From Oxalobacteraceae bacterium (GTDB lineage: Bacteria > Pseudomonadota > Gammaproteobacteria > Burkholderiales > Burkholderiaceae_D), in NCBI GenBank assembly GCA_021299035.1, contig JAJTGD010000001.1, positions 46,836-110,835 on the forward strand: DNA of 64,000 nt, read 5' to 3'. Positions 8,778-17,635 of the stretch are shown here, in pieces (within the stretch, counting starts at the first letter, position 1; every line of letters starts with the position of its first letter). The notes beneath the pieces were generated by a model. It had not been told where the DNA came from. It did not search any database and worked only from the letters and a program-made list of their open reading frames with translations. The translations under genes and the position numbers were made by a program.

Positions 8778-11700
8778 CTAGCCGCCCAGCTCTACCAACA
8801 AATCCTTGGCAGCCACCACCGCGCCCGGCTTGACATGGACACGCTTGACGACACCATCGGCCTCGGCGCGAATCATGGTTTCCATTTTCATGGCCTCGAT
8901 GGACACCAGCGGGTCACCCTTGGCGATTTTCTTTCCGGGCTGTACCGCAACGGTCACCACCATGCCGGGCATTGGCGCGCCAATATGAAGGGCGTTGCCC
9001 TCTTCCGCTTTGGGGTGAGTGACGGCGGATACCACGCCCGCGTGCTGCACCCGAACCATACGTGGCTGACCGTTCAGTTCGAAGAACAGCTTGCTGATAC
9101 CTTCGTCTTCAATTTCACTACGACCCACCAGACGAATCACCAGCGTCTTACCCTTATCGATGCTGACCGAGATTTCCTGACCATCTTTCAGACCTTCGAA
9201 GAACACATCGGTCGGCAGTACGGAGATATCACCATGCGCACGACGATGCTGCGCATAATCCGTGAACACCTTGGGGTACATAAGATAGGACGCCAGCTCT
9301 GGTTCACTGATTTTGCGATCAACCGCTTTTTCAGCAGTTTCGCGCACCTTGTCTAAATCAACGGGTGGCACATTCGCGCCATAGCGGCCTTCGAGCGGTT
9401 TACCGCCCTGCAGTACTTTTTTCTCGAGTGCTTTCGGAAAGCCATCCGGTGGGAAACCCAGCTCACCTTTGAACAAGGAGATCACTGACTCCGGGAATGC
9501 AATCTCTTTGTCGGGGTCGGAGACATCGGCAGGCATCAGATCATTCGCCACCATGAACAAGGCCATATCGCCTACAACTTTGGAGGTGGGGGTGACTTTC
9601 ACGATATCGCCAAACAGCTGATTGACATCGGCATAGGCTTGCGAGACTTCGTTCCAGCGATGTTCGATGCCCATCGCACGTGCCTGCTCACGCAGGTTGG
9701 TGTACTGACCGCCGGGCATTTCATGGCGGTAGACATCCGAAGTACCGGAGCGGATATCTGCTTCGAACGGTGCGTAGTAGCGACGCACGCCCTCCCAGTA
9801 CTGTGAGATTGCGAATAAGGCATCCTTCGGCAACTGTGGGTCTTTGTCGGTATGCTCAAGCGCAGCGAGAATAGAGCCGAGGTTGGGTTGTGCGGTGAGG
9901 CCACTCATGGCGTCCATTGCCGCGTCAACCGCATCGCAACCTGCTTCAATCGCCGCCAACACACTGGCAGCAGAGATGCCGCTGGTGTCATGGGTGTGGA
10001 AATGAATCGGCAAGCCGACTTCCTCTTTCAAGGCCTTGACCAGCGCACGCGCCGCGTTCGGACGGCAAACACCCGCCATATCCTTTATGCCGATAATATG
10101 CACACCGGCCTTTTCAAGTTCCTTGGCCATAGTGACGTAGTACTTCAAGCTGTACTTGCTGCGCGCTGGATCAAACGGGTCACCGGTGAAACAAATCGCA
10201 CCTTCGCACAGTGCACCGGTTTCACATACCGCATCAATCGCGACGCGCATGTTCTCGACCCAGTTCAGTGAATCGAATACGCGGAATACATCCACGCCAC
10301 CGGCAGCCGCCTGCTGCACGAAGTAGCGCACCACATTGTCGGCATAGTTAGTGTAGCCAACCGCATTCGATGCACGCAGCAGCATCTGAAACAGAATATT
10401 CGGCACCGCCTCGCGCAGCTGGGACAGCCTGTCCCACGGGTCTTCCTTCAAGAAGCGCATGGCGACATCAAAGGTCGCACCACCCCAGCACTCCATCGAG
10501 AACAAGCCGGGCAACAGGCGTGCGTAGTGCGGCGCAATTGCCAGCATGTCGGCGGTACGCATACGCGTGGCGAACAAAGACTGGTGCGCATCACGCATGG
10601 TGGTGTCGGTAAACAGCACCTGTTTCTGATCGAGCATCCAGCGTGAGAACTTGTCGGCGCCCAGTTCTTTCAGCTTGTCGCGCGAGCCCGGTTGAATCGG
10701 CAGATTGCGACCCAACTTCGGCATCGGGGCGTGTGGCAGGATGATGTCCGAGCCTTTGCGGCCTTTCATCTCCGGATTGCCATTCACCACCACATCGCCA
10801 ATAAAGCGCAGCAAGCGGGTTGCACGGTCGGCGCGCTTGGCGAACTTGAACAGCTCCGGCGTGGTATCGATAAAGCGCGTGGTGCACTCGCCCGACAAAA
10901 ACAGCGGGTGGTTGATGACGTTTTCAAGGAACTGCAAATTCGTCGAGACGCCACGAATCCGAAACTCGCGTAGTGCGCGATCCATACGCGTTGCAGCCTC
11001 GCCCGCAGTGGGTGCCGAAGCGGTCACCTTCACCAGCAATGAGTCGTAATACGGCGTAATCACCGCGCCTGAATAGGCCGTACCGCCATCAAGACGAACA
11101 CCAAAACCAGAGGCACTGCGATACGCTGTCAAGCGGCCGTAATCGGGTGTGAAGTTATTCTCGGGGTCTTCGGTGGTAACCCGGCATTGCAAGGCATGGC
11201 CGTTGAGTCTGACCTCGTTTTGCAGGGGAATGCGTGCGCCGCGTTCGTCTAGCTGGCCAATCGCCAAGCCCTCGGTCACACGAATTTGGGATTTGACGAT
11301 GTCGACCCCAGTGACTTGCTCGGTCACGGTGTGCTCGACTTGAATGCGTGGATTAACCTCGATGAAATAAAACTTGCCACTGTCGGCATCCATCAAGAAT
11401 TCGACAGTACCGGCATGGGTGTAATTCACCGCGCGGCCGAGTTTCAGCGCTGATTCGCACAGTTCAGCGCGGGTGGTATCGTCAAGATACGGGGCGGGTG
11501 CGCGCTCGACTACTTTCTGATTACGCCGCTGCACCGAGCAGTCGCGCTCGAACAAATGAATCAGATTGCCATGGGTGTCGCCCAGAATCTGCACCTCGAC
11601 ATGGCGCGCACGGCGCACCAGTTTTTCGAGATACATCTCATCATTACCGAATGCGGCAGCGGCTTCGCGTCGAGCGACCTCAAGTTGGGACGGCAACTCG

Positions 11701-12233
11701 GCTTCGGATTCAATCACACGCATGCCGCGTCCACCGCCGCCCCAGCTCGCCTTCAGCATCAAGGGGTAACCCACCTCGGCGGCCATCGACTTTACTTGTT
11801 CGATATCGTGCGGCAGCGCCTTGGTGGCGGGTACCACCGGCACACCGGCTGCAATCGCAGCGTTACGCGCAGCGACCTTGTTGCCGAGCGTGCGCATGAC
11901 TTCTGGCTGCGGCCCGATGAAAGCGATACCGTTGGCGCTACAGGCTTCGGCAAAATCCGGGTTCTCGGACAGAAAACCATAACCAGGGTGAATCGCATCC
12001 ACCCCCGCCTCCAGCGCTAGCCGAATGATGTCGTCGATATCCAGATAAGCAGCAATCGGCTTCTTGCCCTCACCCACCAGATAACTTTCATCGGCTTTGA
12101 AGCGGTGCAGCGCAAATCGGTCTTCCGCCGCGTAGATAGCGACGGTGCGGATACCTAGTTCGGTGGCAGCGCGCATCACGCGAATGGCGATTTCTGAACG
12201 GTTTGCAACCAGCAGTTTGTGGATTTTTTTCAT
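8778..12233 (-). CDS. pyc: Pyruvate carboxylase, single-chain
   Basis: Starting at ATG 12233 (MKKIHKLLVANRSEIAIRV) the protein has 1151 residues, as in other single-chain pyruvate carboxylases. Domain order: biotin carboxylase (ATP-grasp, about 1-450), carboxyltransferase (about 530-810; FTDTTMRDAHQSLFATR and HFHTHDTSG are family signatures with the metal and pyruvate site), allosteric linker, and a C-terminal biotinyl domain with the biotin-attachment motif EAMKMETM. It makes oxaloacetate from pyruvate and bicarbonate, an anaplerotic reaction. A TTG 12 bases upstream is in frame, but the ATG gives the standard N-terminus. An unexplained 71-codon frame ends on this ATG. Confidence 0.95.
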   Translation of the reverse strand: MKKIHKLLVANRSEIAIRVMRAATELGIRTVAIYAAEDRFALHRFKADESYLVGEGKKPIAAYLDIDDIIRLALEAGVDAIHPGYGFLSENPDFAEACSANGIAFIGPQPEVMRTLGNKVAARNAAIAAGVPVVPATKALPHDIEQVKSMAAEVGYPLMLKASWGGGGRGMRVIESEAELPSQLEVARREAAAAFGNDEMYLEKLVRRARHVEVQILGDTHGNLIHLFERDCSVQRRNQKVVERAPAPYLDDTTRAELCESALKLGRAVNYTHAGTVEFLMDADSGKFYFIEVNPRIQVEHTVTEQVTGVDIVKSQIRVTEGLAIGQLDERGARIPLQNEVRLNGHALQCRVTTEDPENNFTPDYGRLTAYRSASGFGVRLDGGTAYSGAVITPYYDSLLVKVTASAPTAGEAATRMDRALREFRIRGVSTNLQFLENVINHPLFLSGECTTRFIDTTPELFKFAKRADRATRLLRFIGDVVVNGNPEMKGRKGSDIILPHAPMPKLGRNLPIQPGSRDKLKELGADKFSRWMLDQKQVLFTDTTMRDAHQSLFATRMRTADMLAIAPHYARLLPGLFSMECWGGATFDVAMRFLKEDPWDRLSQLREAVPNILFQMLLRASNAVGYTNYADNVVRYFVQQAAAGGVDVFRVFDSLNWVENMRVAIDAVCETGALCEGAICFTGDPFDPARSKYSLKYYVTMAKELEKAGVHIIGIKDMAGVCRPNAARALVKALKEEVGLPIHFHTHDTSGISAASVLAAIEAGCDAVDAAMDAMSGLTAQPNLGSILAALEHTDKDPQLPKDALFAISQYWEGVRRYYAPFEADIRSGTSDVYRHEMPGGQYTNLREQARAMGIEHRWNEVSQAYADVNQLFGDIVKVTPTSKVVGDMALFMVANDLMPADVSDPDKEIAFPESVISLFKGELGFPPDGFPKALEKKVLQGGKPLEGRYGANVPPVDLDKVRETAEKAVDRKISEPELASYLMYPKVFTDYAQHRRAHGDISVLPTDVFFEGLKDGQEISVSIDKGKTLVIRLVGRSEIEDEGISKLFFELNGQPRMVRVQHAGVVSAVTHPKAEEGNALHIGAPMPGMVVTVAVQPGKKIAKGDPLVSIEAMKMETMIRAEADGVVKRVHVKPGAVVAAKDLLVELGG

Positions 12234-12445
12234 GGGGTGAGCCAATCGTGAATTGCGTCAGCCGCGCCGGGCCTTCTGAAGCCCGCCAACAGCGTAAAAC
12301 CGTGATTGTACGCAAGCTGCTGCGCCGCAATAAGATTCTCTGCTGCACTAGGACTTTTGAACTGCCGCACAGGCGGCAACCCGGCGGGCGCCAATTCATT
12401 CAAAACAGTACGCCCAACCTCCAGCAAGCGATGCCCGTGCCGCAT
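12230..12445 (-). CDS. Doubtful 71-codon frame ending on the pyc start codon
   Basis: This frame (MRHGHRLLEVGRTVLNELAP to AADAIHDWLTP) fills the 200-base gap between pyc and the divergent kinase-like gene. Its TGA overlaps the pyc ATG as ATGA, the arrangement of translationally coupled genes, and its own ATG overlaps the ATG of the opposite gene (CATGG). I recognise no family. The plus-strand frame of the same stretch is also open, so chance is a serious alternative. It could be the remnant of a longer gene or a coupling leader. Confidence 0.25.
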   Translation of the reverse strand: MRHGHRLLEVGRTVLNELAPAGLPPVRQFKSPSAAENLIAAQQLAYNHGFTLLAGFRRPGAADAIHDWLTP

Positions 12446-13490
12446 GGCCGTGACCGATACAGCGACGCTTCGCTTCCTGCGCCAACCTGATACCTACGGA
12501 GTTAGCTCGGCGGTTGAGGTCATTGAGACCCATATGTCCTGGGTATTTCTGGCGGGCGAATACGCCTTGAAGCTGAAGAAACCCCTGCGCAATGCCTATC
12601 TTGATTTCCGTAGTGTCGACGTCCGCTGCCGCGCCTGCGCCGAAGAATTACGCCTTAATCGACGGCTTGCCCGGGATATTTACCTAGGCCTCGAAACCAT
12701 CTCGCTAGACGCTGATGGACAATTGCGGTTTGGCGCCGACGGTGAACGGGTGGATTGCGTGGTTCGAATGCGCCGGCTACCCGAACGCGTGATGCTAAGC
12801 ACCAAGCTAGTGCAAGGCATGGTGGACCGCAATGTTCTGGAACCCGTCGCAACTTGTATCGCGCAATTTCATCGCAACTTACCGCCCTTGCAACCCGTGC
12901 CACACCAATGGCGAAAGACGATTGACGAGACAATAGCTAGCAATGCATCTGCCCTGCTGGCCTATCCGCATTGCCTACCGAGTGCGGAGGTCGACCGCCT
13001 GTGCCAACAACAGCACGCTTTCTTGATCTCCCATGCCGCATGGATTGATGCGCGTATTCATCAAGGTTGCATGGTCGAGGGGCATGGGGATTTACGCGCG
13101 GAGCATGTGTTCGTCAGCGATACCGTGGGCGCGATTGATTGTCTGGAGTTTTCAGCGGCACTGCGTCAGCTCGATTGCGCTGATGAGATTGGGTTTCTTG
13201 CGCTGGACTGCGAGCGGCTGGCAGGAGAAGCGGTAGGCAATGCCCTGCTTCAGCACTATCAGACGATCACGCATGACTATCCACCACCTGCGTTGCTGCA
13301 CTTTTATCAGTCCGTACGCGCAGCAATTCGTGCGCGACTGGCTATCCTGCGCTTGTCAGAACCAAGCTATCGACCCCATCATGAGTGGGTGGGTCGGTCA
13401 CGGCTATGGCTGCAACTAGCAATAAAGCATGCAGCTGCTATGCGCTCGGATCAGCCCTGCATCAGCTCAACAATCGATCCGCCTTCATGA
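12444..13490 (+). CDS. COG2187 APH-like kinase-family protein
   Basis: From ATG 12444 (MAVTDTATLRFLRQPDTYG) the protein has 348 residues. It matches the COG2187 family: an N-terminal segment with HMSWVFLAGEYALKLKKPL, where the lysines resemble the ATP-binding lysine of aminoglycoside phosphotransferases, and a C-terminal EGHGDLRAEHVF followed by AIDCLEFSAALRQLDCADEIGFLALDCERL. HGDLR corresponds to the catalytic loop of the APH fold. Related proteins are often fused to a P-loop domain, absent here. The physiological substrate is unknown. The 3' end overlaps the convergent PRPP synthetase gene by 40 bases. Confidence 0.75.
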   Translation: MAVTDTATLRFLRQPDTYGVSSAVEVIETHMSWVFLAGEYALKLKKPLRNAYLDFRSVDVRCRACAEELRLNRRLARDIYLGLETISLDADGQLRFGADGERVDCVVRMRRLPERVMLSTKLVQGMVDRNVLEPVATCIAQFHRNLPPLQPVPHQWRKTIDETIASNASALLAYPHCLPSAEVDRLCQQQHAFLISHAAWIDARIHQGCMVEGHGDLRAEHVFVSDTVGAIDCLEFSAALRQLDCADEIGFLALDCERLAGEAVGNALLQHYQTITHDYPPPALLHFYQSVRAAIRARLAILRLSEPSYRPHHEWVGRSRLWLQLAIKHAAAMRSDQPCISSTIDPPS

Positions 13491-14437
13491 CAGCGCCTGA
13501 TCGCCTCGGCCAATAAATCTGCGCAACTGACGACTTCGAGTTTGTTCGCCAAGGCGCTGCCGGGTGTGAGGCGCAATGGCACGCTATCGGTAATGAATAC
13601 GCGCTCGATCATTGGGTCGCTGAGCACGCTTGCTGCATCTGCATTGAATAATCCATGCGCAGCCAGCGCCCACACTGCTGTCGCGCCTTGTTGATGACAA
13701 GCCCTTGCGGCGCGTAACAAGGTTTGCCCGCTGCTGATCAGGTCGTCAAACAGCAAGACATGCCGACCACTGACCTCACCCACCAGCAACTCACCACTCA
13801 ATACGCCGGCGCTGCGAAATTTTTCGACGAAGCCCATGGTCACGCTCCGGCCGAGGCTGTGCGCCAAATTTTGTCGAAACAATGCCGCTCGCTTGACGCC
13901 ACCGGCGTCCGGCGACACCACAGTCACCGCAGAATCGCCAAGCCGATCAACCAGCTGCTGGGCAAATAGCGCGGTACAGTCGAGCGTCTCGGTGCTGCAG
14001 CGAAATGCATTTTGAAACGCAGCCGGGTTATGCACCTCCAGCACCAATAACGCATCGGTGCCAACGGCTTCGAACAGTTGCGCTAGATATCGCAGCGTGA
14101 CCGGATCACGCGGCTGGGTCTTGCGATCTTTACGTGCGTAAGCAAGATACGGCACCACGGCCGTCACTTCTTTTGCCGCGGCATCCTTGAGCGTTGCAAT
14201 GAAGAATAGCAAGCGAGTGAGCTTGTCATTGACGCTTTGTGCTGGCTCGCCATACAGCGAGTGCAGCACGAAACAGCTACGCCCTCGGACACTTTGTAAG
14301 GGTCTGGCTTTGTGCTCACCATCCTCAAACACGCGCTCCTCATGGGGGGCGAGCGCCAATCCAAGCTGCTGTGCGATAGCGTTACCCAGCACATGACTGT
14401 GCTCAAGTGCGAACAACAAGAGTGAATTTTTTGGCAT
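13451..14437 (-). CDS. Ribose-phosphate pyrophosphokinase-like protein (PRPP synthetase paralogue)
   Basis: The 328-residue protein has the two-lobed PRPP synthetase layout: an N-terminal lobe with the HEERVFEDGEH segment, the flexible-loop motif PYLAYARKDRKTQPRDPVTLRYLAQLFEA, and the PRPP-binding loop LLFDDLISSGQT. The enzyme would make PRPP from ribose 5-phosphate and ATP. It diverges from housekeeping Prs: the usual SRD..N flexible loop is replaced by CxxR-less sequence and it sits next to a kinase-like and a DHH gene, not with ispE. An accessory or specialised paralogue is likely. It overlaps the convergent COG2187 gene by 40 bases. Confidence 0.75.
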   Translation of the reverse strand: MPKNSLLLFALEHSHVLGNAIAQQLGLALAPHEERVFEDGEHKARPLQSVRGRSCFVLHSLYGEPAQSVNDKLTRLLFFIATLKDAAAKEVTAVVPYLAYARKDRKTQPRDPVTLRYLAQLFEAVGTDALLVLEVHNPAAFQNAFRCSTETLDCTALFAQQLVDRLGDSAVTVVSPDAGGVKRAALFRQNLAHSLGRSVTMGFVEKFRSAGVLSGELLVGEVSGRHVLLFDDLISSGQTLLRAARACHQQGATAVWALAAHGLFNADAASVLSDPMIERVFITDSVPLRLTPGSALANKLEVVSCADLLAEAIRRCHEGGSIVELMQG

Positions 14438-14484
14438 GCCGCGAATCTGACGATTGACCAGTACCGTATCTTGGGCGGCACGGC

Positions 14485-15576
14485 ATGGCTTTCTTTGACG
14501 TGTTCAATGGCGATGCCGATGGTATATGTGCGCTGCATCAAGTGCGGCTGCATTGCCCGCGCGATGCGGTGCTGGTCACCGGTGCAAAGCGGGCGATTGC
14601 GCTTCTGAAAAACGTCGAGGCTCGTGCTGGCGACTCGGTAACGGTATTGGATGTTTGCGTTGACGAAAACCGCAGCGCGCTGTTGTCTTTATTAGATGCT
14701 GGTGTTCGGGTGGATTATGTCGATCATCACGCCAGCCAAGCGTTGCCGGACCACCCGCTACTGCACGCAACCATCAATACAGATCCCGCAGTTTGTACCG
14801 CCGTACTGGTGGATCAGCAACTAGGTGGTCGCTACCGACGCTGGGCCATTGTGGCGGCTTATGGCGATAACCTGCCCAACACCGCGCGTCAGCTTGCGCA
14901 CAGTCTTCGACTTCCCACCCTGGAACGACATGCATTGCGCCAGCTTGGCAAGCTGCTCAACTACAACGCGTATGGCGATAGCGTTGATGAGCTGATCATT
15001 CACCCCGCTGAGTTATACCGACGTCTGCACCGACACCTCGACCCACTCAGGTTTATATCGGACGAGCCATTACTCAAGACGCTTGCAGCAACACTTGAAA
15101 GTGATTTGCGTCAGGCACTCTTCATATCGCCGGAGCGCGTATCACCCTGCGGCAGCATGACTTATCTGCCTGATGCAGCTTGGAGCAGGCGTGTATCGGG
15201 CACACTTGCCAATTACCTCGCGCGTGATGAGCCTACTTTTGCGCATGCAGTGCTGCTGCCGACAGCAGATAAAGCGTGGCGGGTCAGTGTGCGTGCGCCC
15301 ATGCAATCGCCTTATGGTGCAGATCAACTCTGCAGGCAATTCGCGGGCGGTGGGGGCCGGCCCGCAGCGGCGGGTATTGATGCCCTGCCGGCTGCGGAGC
15401 GTTCGATCTTCATTGAGGCGTTTCGGCAAGTATTTGCTGGTGGGCGCTCGGTACCACAAGACTTGGTAACGCAAACCCGCTCGATCAGACAAGCCTGCGC
15501 CTTATCAAGTATTGAGGCGACAGTGCCTTTATACGAAGCACATCAAAACGCTGGCGACCGCGAAGCGGATGATTAG
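14485..15576 (+). CDS. DHH-family phosphoesterase
   Basis: The 363-residue protein starts MAFFDVFNGDADGICAL. The aspartates in FNGDADG (residues 7-13) and the DHH motif (residues 80-82, VDYVDHHAS) form the family's di-metal centre; VLDVCVD near 55-60 supplies another ligand. The C-terminal part has the glycine-rich GGGGRPAAAGI loop of the DHHA1 domain, which binds substrate. Relatives are nanoRNases, cyclic dinucleotide phosphodiesterases or pyrophosphatases; which applies here is not visible. It is divergent from the PRPP synthetase gene (47-base gap) and followed by the small heat-shock gene. Confidence 0.8.
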   Translation: MAFFDVFNGDADGICALHQVRLHCPRDAVLVTGAKRAIALLKNVEARAGDSVTVLDVCVDENRSALLSLLDAGVRVDYVDHHASQALPDHPLLHATINTDPAVCTAVLVDQQLGGRYRRWAIVAAYGDNLPNTARQLAHSLRLPTLERHALRQLGKLLNYNAYGDSVDELIIHPAELYRRLHRHLDPLRFISDEPLLKTLAATLESDLRQALFISPERVSPCGSMTYLPDAAWSRRVSGTLANYLARDEPTFAHAVLLPTADKAWRVSVRAPMQSPYGADQLCRQFAGGGGRPAAAGIDALPAAERSIFIEAFRQVFAGGRSVPQDLVTQTRSIRQACALSSIEATVPLYEAHQNAGDREADD

Positions 15577-15614
15577 CGCTTGCCTTTTACCCCCACTGCA
15601 TGAAGGAGACAAGC

Positions 15615-16064
15615 ATGGCCAATCTAAGTCGATTTAATCCATTTAGCGACATCGCGCGCAGCACGCCTTTCGGCAAGCTCGATGAACTTTTCGATAACTT
15701 GGAAAACATTCGGCCCTCACGCATGTGGGAGCCGGCACCGCGCATCAAGATGGATGTCGCCGAGGACAAACAGTCCTATACCGTGCACGCCGAGATACCC
15801 GGCGCGCGCAAAGATGACATCAAGGTGCAAGTTGAGGGGCGTCAAGTCACCATCATGGCCGAGGTGAAAAAACAGAGCGAGACCCGAGAGGGTGAGCGCA
15901 CGGTGCATGCAGAGCGCTACTACGGCCGCGAGTCGCGGAGCATCATGCTTGATCATGAGGTCGACGAGAAAAAATCAGTCGCTAAATATGAAAACGGCGT
16001 ACTGGAGCTGAAGCTACCTATTCTCGAAGCATCGCGCGCTGCGCATCACTTGCCAATTCAATAA
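15615..16064 (+). CDS. Small heat-shock protein, Hsp20/alpha-crystallin family
   Basis: The 149-residue chaperone carries an alpha-crystallin domain over about residues 40-140 (RIKMDVAEDKQSYTVHAEIPGARKDDIKVQVEG) and the C-terminal segment ending NGVLELKLPI. The start at ATG 15615 is fixed by AAGGAGAC 5-12 bases upstream; an ATG at 15600 lacks this. It holds unfolding proteins in a refoldable state. No clear ROSE-type RNA thermometer or sigma-32 box was identified in the 38 bases after the DHH gene. Confidence 0.88.
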   Translation: MANLSRFNPFSDIARSTPFGKLDELFDNLENIRPSRMWEPAPRIKMDVAEDKQSYTVHAEIPGARKDDIKVQVEGRQVTIMAEVKKQSETREGERTVHAERYYGRESRSIMLDHEVDEKKSVAKYENGVLELKLPILEASRAAHHLPIQ

Positions 16065-16237
16065 AACTTAGTTGGCCTGCGGCGGGCACAACCGATATCA
16101 CTTGGTCGGTGCTCGCACATCGACGGTCTGACGCCCAAGGAATGTCGTCATCCTGTCATCTTGATCGGCAATAGTAGAATGGCACCATCTCGCGCATATG
16201 AAATGTATATGCGCCGCCTTTGCCAATCAGGGAGACC

Positions 16238-17635
16238 ATGGGATCCGAGCCCACCAATTCGCGCGCGTCAGACCCTCAGCCATTCGCACCCTACCGGCCA
16301 CCAAACCGACGCTGGCTGCCGTGGCTATTACTGATTATTGCTGTCGGCCTGATCGGTGGTCTGAGCTGGTATGCCATCGCGCGTAAAGATCAGAACGCAG
16401 AGCGTGGCGGTATGCCGCGTGGCCGCCCACCCGTCACTGTGGGTGTTGCCGCTGCCGGCACCGAGAGTTTTCCGGTTGAATTAGATGCGCTTGGCACCAT
16501 CGCGCCAGTTGCTACAGCTGTCGTTCGTGCGCAGGTTTCAGGTGTAGTACAGCAAGTGTCGTTTAGTGAAGGCCAAATCGTGCAGCGCGGTCAACTGCTG
16601 GCGCTAATTGATCCGCGACCCTTTGAAAACGCGCTGATGCAGGTCAAGGGCCAACTGCAGCGCGACGAGGCACAACTGGAAAACGCTCGCGTCACCGAGC
16701 GTCGCTACCGGCAACTGCAAGCGCAGGACTCGATTGCGCAGCAAGATGTCGATGCGCAAACAGCGCTCGTTAAACAGCTGGAAGGCACTGTCGCGATTGA
16801 TCGCGCTGCAGTTCGTAGCGCGCAGCTGAATCTCGACTTCGCTCGCATCACCGCACCCATCTCAGGCCGGATTGGTCTGCGTAGCGTTGACGTCGGCAAC
16901 CTGGTAGGCCCCGCTGACGCGACCGGATTGGTCACCATCACCCAAACCGCACCAATCGATGTGGTATTCGCAGTACCGCAAGATGCGGTACCCGAGCTAA
17001 AGCACGCAATCTCTGGCGGCAAGGCTCTTCCAGTCACCGCATTTGATCGCTCGCGTAGCAAGCCGCTGGCGGTTGGTCGCTTTCTTGCACTCGACAATGT
17101 CGTCGATACCCAAACCGGTACCGTGCGCGCCAAGGCACGCTTCGATAATGCGAACGGTAGCTTGTTCCCCAACCAATTCGTTAATGTGCGTTTGAAACTG
17201 CGCACGGTCGAAGGCGCGACCGCAGTGCCGGTGTCTGCAGTACGCAATGGCGGCGATGGTCCGTTTGTGTATGTGCTGAACCCCGCTGAAAAAACCGTAT
17301 CACTCCGGCCAGTGAAACGCGGCTTATCGAGTCTGGATAAAACGCAAATTCTGTCGGGTGTCGAGCCGGGCGAACAAGTCATCACCGAGGGCGCAGACCG
17401 CTTGACCGATGGTGCCAAAGTACGACTGCCCGGTGAGCGCGGTAAAGGCGATAAAGGTGCAGGCGACAAAGGTGCACGTGGTGCTGACGGTGCAGATGGT
17501 AAAGGTGCTGGCGACAAAGGTGCACGTGGTGCTGACGATGCGGGTGGTAAAGGCGCTGGCGGTAAAGGTGCTGTCGGTAGTGGCGAAGAACGCCAGGGCG
17601 GTGAGAAGCGCAGCCGCAACGCGAGCGGCGGATGA
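16238..17635 (+). CDS. mdtA: RND efflux periplasmic adaptor (MdtA-like) with Gly/Lys-rich repeat tail
   Basis: Start is ATG 16238, six codons inside the longest frame, because AGGGAG precedes it. The 465-residue protein has a cytoplasmic Pro-rich stub, a membrane anchor (about 30-50, [22 protein letters not shown]), lipoyl and coiled-coil parts ([54 protein letters not shown]) and a beta-barrel domain. The last ~65 residues are low-complexity Gly/Lys/Ala/Asp with two near-identical 16-residue repeats. It links the two RND pumps encoded next to the outer-membrane factor. Its stop overlaps the next start as ATGA. Confidence 0.9.
   Translation: MGSEPTNSRASDPQPFAPYRPPNRRWLPWLLLIIAVGLIGGLSWYAIARKDQNAERGGMPRGRPPVTVGVAAAGTESFPVELDALGTIAPVATAVVRAQVSGVVQQVSFSEGQIVQRGQLLALIDPRPFENALMQVKGQLQRDEAQLENARVTERRYRQLQAQDSIAQQDVDAQTALVKQLEGTVAIDRAAVRSAQLNLDFARITAPISGRIGLRSVDVGNLVGPADATGLVTITQTAPIDVVFAVPQDAVPELKHAISGGKALPVTAFDRSRSKPLAVGRFLALDNVVDTQTGTVRAKARFDNANGSLFPNQFVNVRLKLRTVEGATAVPVSAVRNGGDGPFVYVLNPAEKTVSLRPVKRGLSSLDKTQILSGVEPGEQVITEGADRLTDGAKVRLPGERGKGDKGAGDKGARGADGADGKGAGDKGARGADDAGGKGAGGKGAVGSGEERQGGEKRSRNASGG
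17456..17551 (+). repeat. Two in-frame 48-bp tandem repeats in the adaptor tail
   Basis: Two adjacent 48-bp units (17456-17503 and 17504-17551) encode [16 protein letters not shown] and [16 protein letters not shown]. They differ at few positions, which indicates a recent in-frame duplication. The surrounding tail has an approximate Gly-X-Y rhythm. Confidence 0.85.
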
